Shown here: piece after piece, positions 17,416 to 25,966 of the stretch | Numbering within the stretch: the stretch's first letter is position 1 | Layout of the letters: the number at the start of each line of letters is the position of its first letter | DNA from: Candidatus Levyibacteriota bacterium | GTDB taxonomy: Bacteria > Patescibacteriota > Microgenomatia > Levybacterales > UBA12049 | Direction of reading: 5' to 3' | NCBI GenBank assembly: GCA_016188975.1 | Contig: JACPGQ010000007.1 | Coordinates: 1 to 34,732 of the forward strand | DNA: 34,732 nt | Program-made: the position numbers and the translations under genes | Notes under the pieces: model-generated | The model's input: only the letters and a program-made list of their open reading frames with translations | The model's database searches: none | What the model was told of the DNA's origin: nothing

Positions 17416-17811
17416 TTACTCAATATTCTTTTTGCTAAACACATCTATTTCAGATATAGGATAGTGACGAATGTTACGTGTAACGAGACAGTAACTACTG
17501 ATGATACATGTTGCTGCAATTAACGTATCCACAGTTGGTAATACTTGACCCTTTTTACTATAGTTATATCTGAGTTCTCCGGCTTTTTCAGCTACTTCTC
17601 GTGTAACAGGAATTGTTTGAGCGATAGCATAAAGCTGTGGAAGATAAAGTGTAGCTTCGTTTTTATCCCATCCCGAACGAAGTTCTGATACCGAGAGGAC
17701 TGAAGTGACAATATCTCCTATGCTACTTAATTTTTGAATAATTTCAATTGCTTCAGGTCTCTTCTTAAACAAGTCAATAAGAAAATCAGTCTCAAGAAGG
17801 TACGTTTTCAT
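17416..17811 (-). CDS. vapC: PIN-domain toxin (VapC-like)
   Basis: LLETDFLIDLFKKRPEA N-terminus, SELRSG, TVDTLIAATCI; start overlaps antitoxin stop (ATGA). Confidence 0.9.
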   Translation of the reverse strand: MKTYLLETDFLIDLFKKRPEAIEIIQKLSSIGDIVTSVLSVSELRSGWDKNEATLYLPQLYAIAQTIPVTREVAEKAGELRYNYSKKGQVLPTVDTLIAATCIISSYCLVTRNIRHYPISEIDVFSKKNIE

Positions 17812-18077
17812 TCAGTAAGCTCTTTGGAGCGATTTTTGTCGTCAGTAGTTCTCATTTTTTCAACAAATTCAGCGCTATTCTTAATGTCTTTAAATGCGGG
17901 TGGTAGTGTCGAAAGTTTCTTAAGCGCATCTTTTCTCCGTTCCCGAATAAGTTTTTCTTCAATTGCTAAGCTGATAAAACTACTCTTTCCTCGCTCTGGA
18001 ACTTCTTTCTCAAGCTCATAAATAAGTTCCTTAGGAATAGTGATATTGATGCGCACTACTGTAGTATTGTTTAACAT
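17808..18077 (-). CDS. Ribbon-helix-helix antitoxin (VapB-like)
   Basis: TTVVRINITIPKELIYELEKEVPERGKSSFISLAIEEKLIRERR; start reassigned to internal Met (MLNNTT). Confidence 0.8.
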   Translation of the reverse strand: MLNNTTVVRINITIPKELIYELEKEVPERGKSSFISLAIEEKLIRERRKDALKKLSTLPPAFKDIKNSAEFVEKMRTTDDKNRSKELTE

Positions 18078-18281
18078 AATTTGGTTCCCTAATACACACT
18101 TAATATACTCTATCTTATACACACTTGTCAAGAGTCAATATGCCAAGTGTAGTTAGAATCCCGTTAGGTGGCCACCTATTTGAAGCCAAGAAGAATTTAC
18201 TCATACTTAAATTTAAAACGATGAGATTAGCTCGTTTTATCAAGCTATTCGTGATTGTGACAAAGGTATAGTTCCCTTCGG

Positions 18282-18353
18282 TGACCCCTACGAGAGTCGA
18301 ACTCGTCTTCCAGGGATGAAAGCCCTGTTTCCTAACCGATAGAAGAAGGGGCC
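18282..18353 (-). tRNA. tRNA-Glu(TTC)
   Basis: Minus-strand cloverleaf: GGCCCCT acceptor with AGGGGTC, CAGGG-CTTTCAT-CCCTG anticodon arm, ACGAG-TTCGACT-CTCGT T-arm. Confidence 0.92.
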
Positions 18354-18477
18354 AACTTTGCGTAGAGCTTACCTGCCCGCTATGCTTCGCAAAAAGCGAT
18401 GCAGGCGAGGAGCAGAGCACAAAGTGTAGTTGTATTTTACCAAAATATCGTGTTTGATGCGACTTGACTGCTTTTGC

Positions 18478-18506
18478 TTGTCAAGCTCAAGCACGCTTGT
18501 TATAAT
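18478..18506 (+). promoter_or_regulatory. Sigma70-like promoter
   Basis: TTGTCA - 17 bp - TATAAT upstream of GIY-YIG ORF and tRNA-Lys. Confidence 0.6.
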
Positions 18507-18590
18507 CGAATTCATATAATACGCGCTGAGGGTTTACACCGAGGAGCAAAGCGATTGATGGGCGGGTTGCACTCGCCGGATTTAAGCTCT

Positions 18591-18854
18591 ATGTTTTTTG
18601 TATATGTTCTGAAGAACGACTGGAGCAACAAAATTTATGTCGGTCAAACGATTGATTTAGAAACAAGACTAAGGAAGCACAATGGTTTATTACGAAGTAA
18701 ATTGAACAGTTATACAATGTTAAATAAAGGAAGCGGAACATGGATAGTCATATACAAGGAAGAGTACTTGACAAGACACGAGTCACTAAAGAGAGAGAAA
18801 TATTTAAAATCTCATGCAGGTAGAGATTGGTTAAAGAAGCATATGGGCCCGTAG
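18591..18854 (+). CDS. GIY-YIG domain protein (small endonuclease-like)
   Basis: MFFVYVLKNDWSNKIYVGQTIDLETRLRKHN...SLKREKYLKSHAGRDWLKKHMGP; stop TAG lies inside tRNA-Lys. Confidence 0.85.
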   Translation: MFFVYVLKNDWSNKIYVGQTIDLETRLRKHNGLLRSKLNSYTMLNKGSGTWIVIYKEEYLTRHESLKREKYLKSHAGRDWLKKHMGP

Positions 18855-18916
18855 CTCAACGGTAGAGCAGTAGCCTTTTAAGCTATTGGTTGACAGTCCG
18901 AATCTGTCCGGGCTCA
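18845..18916 (+). tRNA. tRNA-Lys(TTT)
   Basis: GGGCCCG/CGGGCTC acceptor, GTAGC-CTTTTAA-GCTAT anticodon arm, GACAG-TCCGAAT-CTGTC T-arm. Confidence 0.92.
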
Positions 18917-18917
18917 C

Positions 18918-18995
18918 ATACAAATGCTCAGTGGTAGATCCGGCTGCGCCGGACTTTTAAGCTCTTGGTCGTGGGTTCGAATCCCCCCTTGGTAT
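18918..18995 (+). pseudogene. Degenerate tRNA-Lys-like sequence
   Basis: D-arm remnant TGCTCAGTGGTAGA, 3' anticodon arm CTTTTAAGCTCT, T-arm GTGGGTTCGAATCCCCC; 5' half of anticodon arm replaced by hairpin TCCGGC-TGC-GCCGGA. Confidence 0.65.
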
Positions 18996-19076
18996 ATGCC
19001 TCAGGATTGTAATCCCTACACAAATAGCTTATACTTATTGATTGCTTTCGTCTGATTCATTTCACGAAAATTTTCT

Positions 19077-21968
19077 ATGGAAACAATAAAGGTCAAGGGC
19101 GCAAGAGAACACAATCTCAAAAACATCGACATGGAGATCCCGAAGAACAAGCTAGTTGTTCTTACAGGACTATCAGGTAGTGGTAAATCCTCACTCGCTT
19201 TCGACACGATTTACGCCGAAGGGCAGAGGAGATATGTTGAAAGTCTTTCTTCGTATGCCAGGCAGTTTCTTGGCACGATGAAGAAGCCTGATGTGGATTT
19301 GATAGAAGGTTTGTCTCCTGCAATTTCAATTGACCAAAAATCTACCTCACATAATCCGCGTTCGACTGTCGGTACAGTCACTGAGATCTATGACTACTTG
19401 AGACTTTTGTTCGCAAGAGTTGGCCACCCACATTGTCCAAAATGCGGCCGGGAAATCTCGAGGCAGTCCAAAGAGCAAATAATCGATGCAATTTTAGGGC
19501 TACAAGCAACGAATCCAGAACCTGGAAAAAGGCCAGTCCGCGTCATGCTGCTTGCACCTCTTATAAAAGACCGTAAAGGCGAGTACACAGAGCTTTTTTC
19601 AAATCTGAGGAGACGGGGGTATCGGAAGGTACGTGTCGATAAGAGAATTTATGCTCTTGACGAAGAGTTTGTGCTCATAAAAACAAACAAACACACGATA
19701 GAGCTCATCATTGATTCACTCGTTTTATCAAAAGACACTGATAGAGTACGGGTAGCAAATGATGTCGAGCAAGCGCTGAGTTTCGGCGAAGGCGAGATGA
19801 TCGTATCTCTTATCAAAGACGCTTCGTTTGACATTCCTGACAAACCAACAAAAATGGAAGATATTCTTTTTTCAGAGAAATTTGCCTGTCCTGTCGATAA
19901 TATTTCGCTTCCTGAGATTGAACCACGGACGTTTTCTTTTAACACTCCGCATGGTGCATGCCCGACGTGTACCGGAATGGGGAGAGTGCTTGATGTAGAC
20001 AGGGAGCTTGTTTTCAATGAAAACCTCACAATTAATGAAGGAGGTATTTTACCGTTTTTCAATCTCTCAACAAATGATACGTGGTTTTCGCGGACTTTCA
20101 GGACGTTTTGCACAGAAAACGGCATCCCACTTGATGTTCCGTTTGGAGAGATGGACGATGCGAAAAAAGAGCTTCTGATTTACGGAACCGGTGAGAAAGA
20201 GTATTTCGTGAAAGGAGAAAACAGATGGGGAAGCATCACGACGATTTCAGAGCCTTTTCGCGGTATCGCTCACGAGCTAAAAAGCAGATACGAGCAGTCA
20301 GAATCATCCTACATGAAAAGTCAAATAGAAAAATTCATGCGTTATGAAGTATGCGAGACGTGTCATGGTGCACGGCTCAAACAGGAAGCGCTTTCAGTGA
20401 CGCTCAGCGGAAAATCAATTGTCGAGGTGTGTGATATGTCAATTGGAAATGCAGCAGTCTTTATTGATAATTTGGCTGATTCTTTTTCACGAAGAGAAAA
20501 AGAAATCGGAAAACTCATTCTCCGTGAGATTCGAGAGCGGTTGCATTTTCTTGTCGATGTGGGTCTTGAGTACCTCACGCTTTCTCGGTCTGCCACGACG
20601 TTGGCAGGAGGGGAGGCGCAGAGAATACGCCTCGCCTCACAAATTGGTAGCGGTCTCACAGGTGTCTTATATGTCTTGGATGAGCCCTCGATTGGTCTTC
20701 ACCAACGTGATAATACTCGCCTTATTCATACGCTCAAAAGACTTCGTGATTTAGGAAACAGTGTGTTAGTCGTCGAGCATGACCAGGAAACGATGGAGGA
20801 GTCAGACTACATATTCGATTTCGGTCCGGGAGCAGGAGAGCAAGGAGGCAACATAGTAGCTCAGGGTACCGTTGAAGAAATTAAAAAAAATCCCAATTCA
20901 GTTACGGGTGCATACCTTAGTGGGAAAAAGAAGATCTCATTTCACGCAAGTCAAAGTGAGATCGGTAAAGACGAAAAAAAAGAGTTAACGCTCGTAGGAG
21001 CTCACGAGCATAATCTAAAAGATGTTACTGCCTCAATTCCTCTTAACAAACTTGTCGTCATAACCGGAGTTTCAGGAAGCGGAAAGTCCACACTGGTGAA
21101 TGATATTCTCTTCCACGCATTGATGATTGAAAAAAGCCCATTTCACAGGCAAAAACCAGGTCAGTTTCAGAAATTACTCGGCGCAGAACATGTTCGGCAT
21201 GTTTTTGCCATTGACCAGTCTCCAATAGGGAGAACACCACGGAGTAACCCTGTGACCTATACCGGAGCGTTTACCTATATACGGGAGCTTTTTGCAAAAA
21301 CAAAAGAGGCAAAAATGCGCGGGTATGGTCCAGGTCGATTTTCTTTTAACGTCAAAGGCGGACGGTGTGAGGCGTGCGAAGGTGAGGGTCAAATAAAAAT
21401 AGAGATGCAGTTTCTCCCTGACGTGTATGTCACCTGTGAAGTGTGTAACGGCCAACAGTACAACAGGGAGGCTCTTGAGGTTTTATTTACCGACAAAAAC
21501 ATAGCAGAGGTTTTGGACATGAGTGTTGATCAGGCTCTTGAGTTCTTTTCGTATGTTTCAGGACTCTCCCATAAATTGCAAACTCTTAAAGATGTCGGAT
21601 TAGGATATATTGGCATTGGGCAGCCAGCTACTACATTATCTGGTGGAGAGGCACAGCGAGTGAAGCTCGCGACAGAACTCGCAAAAAGAGGGCGAGACGC
21701 GCTCTATATCCTCGATGAGCCGACAACAGGACTCCATTTTGCCGATTTAGAAAAGCTGTTACTCGTCTTGCGCAAGCTCGTTGATCAAGGCAATTCAGTA
21801 ATCGTTATAGAGCATAACCTGGATGTCATTAAAAATGCCGACTGGATTATTGATCTTGGCCCTGAGGGAGGAGATAAAGGGGGAGAGGTCGTCGCCAGAG
21901 GGTCTCCGGAGGAAATTGCAAAAAATCCACGGTCTCACACGGGAAAGTATCTACAAAAAGTACTGTAA
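19077..21968 (+). CDS. uvrA: Excinuclease ABC subunit A
   Basis: Two ABC ATPase modules (GLSGSGKSSLAFDTIYAEGQRRYVESLSSYARQFLG, GVSGSGKSTLVNDIL), zinc motifs, full length. Confidence 0.99.
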   Translation: METIKVKGAREHNLKNIDMEIPKNKLVVLTGLSGSGKSSLAFDTIYAEGQRRYVESLSSYARQFLGTMKKPDVDLIEGLSPAISIDQKSTSHNPRSTVGTVTEIYDYLRLLFARVGHPHCPKCGREISRQSKEQIIDAILGLQATNPEPGKRPVRVMLLAPLIKDRKGEYTELFSNLRRRGYRKVRVDKRIYALDEEFVLIKTNKHTIELIIDSLVLSKDTDRVRVANDVEQALSFGEGEMIVSLIKDASFDIPDKPTKMEDILFSEKFACPVDNISLPEIEPRTFSFNTPHGACPTCTGMGRVLDVDRELVFNENLTINEGGILPFFNLSTNDTWFSRTFRTFCTENGIPLDVPFGEMDDAKKELLIYGTGEKEYFVKGENRWGSITTISEPFRGIAHELKSRYEQSESSYMKSQIEKFMRYEVCETCHGARLKQEALSVTLSGKSIVEVCDMSIGNAAVFIDNLADSFSRREKEIGKLILREIRERLHFLVDVGLEYLTLSRSATTLAGGEAQRIRLASQIGSGLTGVLYVLDEPSIGLHQRDNTRLIHTLKRLRDLGNSVLVVEHDQETMEESDYIFDFGPGAGEQGGNIVAQGTVEEIKKNPNSVTGAYLSGKKKISFHASQSEIGKDEKKELTLVGAHEHNLKDVTASIPLNKLVVITGVSGSGKSTLVNDILFHALMIEKSPFHRQKPGQFQKLLGAEHVRHVFAIDQSPIGRTPRSNPVTYTGAFTYIRELFAKTKEAKMRGYGPGRFSFNVKGGRCEACEGEGQIKIEMQFLPDVYVTCEVCNGQQYNREALEVLFTDKNIAEVLDMSVDQALEFFSYVSGLSHKLQTLKDVGLGYIGIGQPATTLSGGEAQRVKLATELAKRGRDALYILDEPTTGLHFADLEKLLLVLRKLVDQGNSVIVIEHNLDVIKNADWIIDLGPEGGDKGGEVVARGSPEEIAKNPRSHTGKYLQKVL

Positions 21969-22099
21969 TTTTTGAATTGTTTATGTGGGAATGGGATATC
22001 TTTGACTTTGAGTATTTGAAAACGTGAATTCTTGATGATCAAAAATTCAAGATATCAAACATCTTTATCTAGAATTTCCCACTTCACACTTCAAAAAAT
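21968..22099. repeat. Nested inverted repeat element
   Basis: ATTTTTGAATTGTTTATGTGGGAA (21968-21991) against TTCCCACTTCACACTTCAAAAAAT (22076-22099); inner GATATCTTTGA (21995-22005) against TCAAGATATC (22047-22056). Confidence 0.75.
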
Positions 22100-22118
22100 C
22101 ACAGTGTATACTAAGTAA

Positions 22119-23936
22119 ATGGATCGCATATGCACAAGGCTGTTATTCTTATTTCTCTTTCTTTTCTTTTATTTCAGCCCAAACGATGCTTTTGCCTCTG
22201 AATATTTCTCAACGTCCTACTACGTGACCTACACAGTGCAGGAGAATGGAAATACGCACGCGAACATGCGGGTGACGCTGACGAATAAAACCAAAGATTA
22301 TTTTGCTTCCTCCTACAAGATCCAAGTCGGGTTTGAGCATGTCCAAAACCTTGAGGCTAAAGATCCTGACGGACCGCTCAATCCAAAATTAGAAAAAGTC
22401 GAAGGGGGTAGCCTCATCGAGGCTGATTTTAGTAAGCGTGTTGTCGGAGAAGGAAATCAGCTTGTCTACACGATCCAGTTTGATACTCCAGATGTCGCAA
22501 AAAAAGACGGAGAGGTATGGGAGATAAATATCCCAGGACTCTCAGATGCAAATGAATTCGCTGATTTTACAGCAGAAGTGAAAGTTCCTGCATCTTTTGG
22601 AGAGCCAGCCTACATTAAGCCCCAACAGCGTACAAACAAAACAATTTTTACCAAAGATCAACTAGGCAAGTCAGGTATCTCGATAGCCTATGGTGAGAAG
22701 CAAGTCTATGCATTTAACCTCTTTTACCACCTCAAAAATAGCAATTTATTTCCGATTCGGACTGAGATTGCACTTCCACCGAGCACAAACTACCAAGACG
22801 TCTACATCGAGTACATGAACCCTAAGCCTCAAAACGTGACGATTGATGGTGACGGAAACTGGTTGGCTACATACAGACTTGCACCATCTCAGCGGTTTAC
22901 GGTGCAAGCACGTGGGACAGCGGTCATAGGGTTACTGCCTAAAAAAGAACCGCTCTCTAAAAAACAGCTGGAAAAATATCTCGTGCAGAAGCCGTATTGG
23001 GAAAGTGCGAATCCTGAGATAAAAAAGCTTTCAGCAGAACTAAAAACACCAAGGGCAATTTATGACTACCTTGTCAAAAATTTGGAGTATGATTTTTCCC
23101 GGGTTGTGGAGAATAAACCCCGTCTTGGTGCACTTGGTACACTCAGACAGAAAAACTCCGCAGTGTGCCTGGAGTTTACTGATTTATTTATCGCACTCGC
23201 TCGTGCCGCTTCGATTCCGGCAAGAGAAGTTGACGGGTTTGCAAATACCGAAAACTCCAGGCAACGCCCACTGTCACTTGTGAAAGATATCCTTCACGCA
23301 TGGCCTGAGTATTATGACCTGGAAAAGCAGGCGTGGGTAATGGTAGATCCGACCTGGGGAAACACGACAGGAGGAGTTGATTATTTCGATGTTTTGGATT
23401 TTGACCATATGGCATTCGTGTTACGTGGCGTTGACAGTGAGTACCCCGTCCCTGCAGGCGGATACAAATATGAAGAAGACGAGAACCTAAAAGATGTCAA
23501 CGTTTCTTTCCCACGTTTTTTTGAAATTCCCAAGGCGAGCATTAGTGTTGTCACAGATGAGAAGGTGTCTCACCATTCTTTACTTCCTGTGAAAACAACG
23601 TTTACGGTAACTAATACAGGGCAAGGGCTCTCTCCTGCGCAGAAAATAAGCATCGCATCAGATGAGTTGACTCCGAAACTTCAGTTTGAGGAAATCGCCG
23701 CTCTTCCGCCTTTCGGACATAGTGATGTACAAGTAGAATTTGATCCGGTGCCGATTTTGACAAACAAGAGCTTCCCCCTTACAATTACGGTTGGAGGCAT
23801 TACCCTGGCTGGTTCCATTCGTGTAACTCCGCTCCTTTTTTCCGTATATGTCATTGCAGGAGGGTCATTTATTGCGCTACTTACCTCAATCATATTTGTC
23901 GTTACCAAAAAAACCCGGCGTATACCGGTTTCTTGA
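22119..23936 (+). CDS. Secreted/membrane-anchored transglutaminase-like domain protein
   Basis: Signal peptide; NSAVCLEFTDLFIALARAASIPAREVDGFA ... HAWPEYYDLEKQAWVMVDPTWGN; C-terminal TM. Confidence 0.9.
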   Translation: MDRICTRLLFLFLFLFFYFSPNDAFASEYFSTSYYVTYTVQENGNTHANMRVTLTNKTKDYFASSYKIQVGFEHVQNLEAKDPDGPLNPKLEKVEGGSLIEADFSKRVVGEGNQLVYTIQFDTPDVAKKDGEVWEINIPGLSDANEFADFTAEVKVPASFGEPAYIKPQQRTNKTIFTKDQLGKSGISIAYGEKQVYAFNLFYHLKNSNLFPIRTEIALPPSTNYQDVYIEYMNPKPQNVTIDGDGNWLATYRLAPSQRFTVQARGTAVIGLLPKKEPLSKKQLEKYLVQKPYWESANPEIKKLSAELKTPRAIYDYLVKNLEYDFSRVVENKPRLGALGTLRQKNSAVCLEFTDLFIALARAASIPAREVDGFANTENSRQRPLSLVKDILHAWPEYYDLEKQAWVMVDPTWGNTTGGVDYFDVLDFDHMAFVLRGVDSEYPVPAGGYKYEEDENLKDVNVSFPRFFEIPKASISVVTDEKVSHHSLLPVKTTFTVTNTGQGLSPAQKISIASDELTPKLQFEEIAALPPFGHSDVQVEFDPVPILTNKSFPLTITVGGITLAGSIRVTPLLFSVYVIAGGSFIALLTSIIFVVTKKTRRIPVS

Positions 23937-25218
23937 CCGTGATAAGCATATCCTGTACGTTGGGAAGGCGATTGATATTCGCTCTAGAGTATCCTCATAC
24001 TTCACAAACAAAGACGTTCTCCTTGAAAAAACGCGGGTCATGGTTTCCCAGATTGAAACAATTGAGGTAACGATTGTCGAGTCTGAGATAGAGTCTCTTC
24101 TCCTTGAGGCGTATCTTATAAAGAAATTTCAACCAAAGTATAACGTTCGGATGACAGATGGCAAGTCATACCCTCTCATTCAGATCACGACAAAAGATAC
24201 GTATCCAGCAATTATTTTTGCGAGAAAACCAGAAGACCCGAAGTCGTATTATTTCGGGCCATACCCAAGCAGCGGGTCAGTCAAGAGAGTGTTGAAGCTA
24301 TTACGAAGGGTTTTTCCGTATGTTTCAGTACGAAATCACCCAAAACGAGTATGTCTTTACCATCACCTGGGTCTTTGCCCGTGTCCTCCTGTGTTTGATT
24401 CACCGGAACTTCGAAAGACATATAAAAAACACATAAGACAAATTGTCGGCATTCTCGAAGGTAACGCGAGGGGGATTCTGAGGGAGCTTGAAAAAGAGCG
24501 GAATGCATTGGTGAAGGAGGAGTGCTTCGAGGAGGCTAATAATGTACACCACCAAATTACGGCACTCTCATATGTCACGCAGCCTTTCCGTCAAGCGTTT
24601 GAATATGATGTAAATCCAAATCTTCGAAGCGACATGCGGGAGAAAGAGCTCGTGAGTTTACGTGATGTACTTGTGTCCCATGGATTAGATATTGACCTTC
24701 CGCATAAAATTGAATGCTACGACATTTCAAACATCCAAGGAACAAACGCCACAGGATCGATGGTCGTATTTGTAGGAGGTGAAAAGGAATCAAGTCTTTA
24801 TAGAAAGTACAAAATCAGGCGTAGAAGCACACCTGATGATTTTGCGAGCATGGAGGAAGTACTGACTCGCAGGCTCAAGCATACGGAATGGGAGTATCCT
24901 GACTTACTCGTTGTTGACGGCGGAAAAGGCCAGATTACCAGTGCACTAAAGGCTATAGCAAAGTTTAATTTGCAAATTCCTTTGATTGGATTGGCGAAAC
25001 GAGAAGAAACAATTGTCATCCCAGTTCTAGCTTCGCAAGGCCACGCCTTGCAAGAAAAAAGGCGAAAATATTCAGTTGTTGAAGACTTAGGATTCGTTGA
25101 GATTTTATTGCCTAAAGACTCACCAGGTCTCACGCTCCTTCGGCGTATCCGCGACGAGGCCCACAGATTCGCAGTCACCTACCATCGCAGTCTCCGAAGC
25201 AAACAATCGTTAAGGTGA
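23848..25218 (+). CDS. uvrC: UvrC-like excinuclease subunit C, lacking C-terminal HhH region
   Basis: PGVYRFLDRDKHILYVGKAIDIRSRVSSYF (GIY-YIG), UVR region, IECYDISNIQGTNATGSMVVF, LLVVDGGKGQITSA; ends at HRFAVTYHRSLRSKQSLR. Confidence 0.92.
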   Translation: MSLQEGHLLRYLPQSYLSLPKKPGVYRFLDRDKHILYVGKAIDIRSRVSSYFTNKDVLLEKTRVMVSQIETIEVTIVESEIESLLLEAYLIKKFQPKYNVRMTDGKSYPLIQITTKDTYPAIIFARKPEDPKSYYFGPYPSSGSVKRVLKLLRRVFPYVSVRNHPKRVCLYHHLGLCPCPPVFDSPELRKTYKKHIRQIVGILEGNARGILRELEKERNALVKEECFEEANNVHHQITALSYVTQPFRQAFEYDVNPNLRSDMREKELVSLRDVLVSHGLDIDLPHKIECYDISNIQGTNATGSMVVFVGGEKESSLYRKYKIRRRSTPDDFASMEEVLTRRLKHTEWEYPDLLVVDGGKGQITSALKAIAKFNLQIPLIGLAKREETIVIPVLASQGHALQEKRRKYSVVEDLGFVEILLPKDSPGLTLLRRIRDEAHRFAVTYHRSLRSKQSLR

Positions 25219-25374
25219 AATATATTTGATACTATGATTTAAATCATGATATCAATTTTCGCAGCTTGCCTGACGGTATCCGTAGCTTCGATTACATCTG
25301 AATGGAGTACTATGTCCATCATAGAAAACTTTTGTTAAGAAAAATGCTTCGAGAATAAAGAGGAGGAAGATCTT

Positions 25375-25911
25375 TTAGACTTGCGAAGATCGAATCGCTT
25401 CAGGTTGAGAGCCTACGTACCTGATTGCTCCTTGTGTCCCAAGAGAAAGCCCTTCAATTGCAACCATAATAACCTCTGAAGACCTAAGATCACCATTTGT
25501 ACCAATATGTCCAACTCTTGTTCCAAATGCTACCCTTCCATATGTAAATGCTGCAGCGCTCATTCCCTGTAAAAATGCTTTTAACTTTTCCTCTGAATAA
25601 GGATCAAGCTCATCTCGCAACCAGTCACTGGTAGCCAATACAACGCGTTCAAGAGTGGGGACACTGTCATCTTGTAAACCAAGAGGAGTTAATCTTTCAG
25701 CTATTCCTAAATACGGATTCGTTGTGCAAGACTGAGGGTCAGAAAGTCTTCGTAATAAATCTTGATAAGTCGTAGCCCTTTCAGCTTCGTTCTCTCCACT
25801 AAGGATGTCATATACCTCCATGCCATGAAGAATTAAGGCCTCTTGGTTATATTCTCCTCGTGCAGCTCTGGCCTCATCAAAGATTCCTGCAGGTGTTAGT
25901 TTCTCGATCAT
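25375..25911 (-). CDS. Hypothetical protein
   Basis: 178 aa ORF, isolated, no recognised domain. Confidence 0.55.
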   Translation of the reverse strand: MIEKLTPAGIFDEARAARGEYNQEALILHGMEVYDILSGENEAERATTYQDLLRRLSDPQSCTTNPYLGIAERLTPLGLQDDSVPTLERVVLATSDWLRDELDPYSEEKLKAFLQGMSAAAFTYGRVAFGTRVGHIGTNGDLRSSEVIMVAIEGLSLGTQGAIRYVGSQPEAIRSSQV

Positions 25912-25966
25912 ATTATTATAAGATTGATTATAGGCTTGTGCGTTTCCATTGTCAATACAGGCTTAA

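Noticed and set aside
17416-18077. VapBC pair as novel defence system
   Set aside because: Ordinary RHH antitoxin plus PIN toxin with ATGA overlap; no additional genes suggesting a new system.
18115-18420. 101 aa minus-strand ORF
   Set aside because: Runs through tRNA-Glu; not credible as a CDS.
18474-18590. N-terminal extension of the GIY-YIG ORF in the ORF track
   Set aside because: Covers the promoter -10 region and a hairpin; the conserved domain begins at MFFVYVLKN (18591).
19649-20125. 158 aa minus-strand ORF
   Set aside because: Antisense shadow of uvrA.
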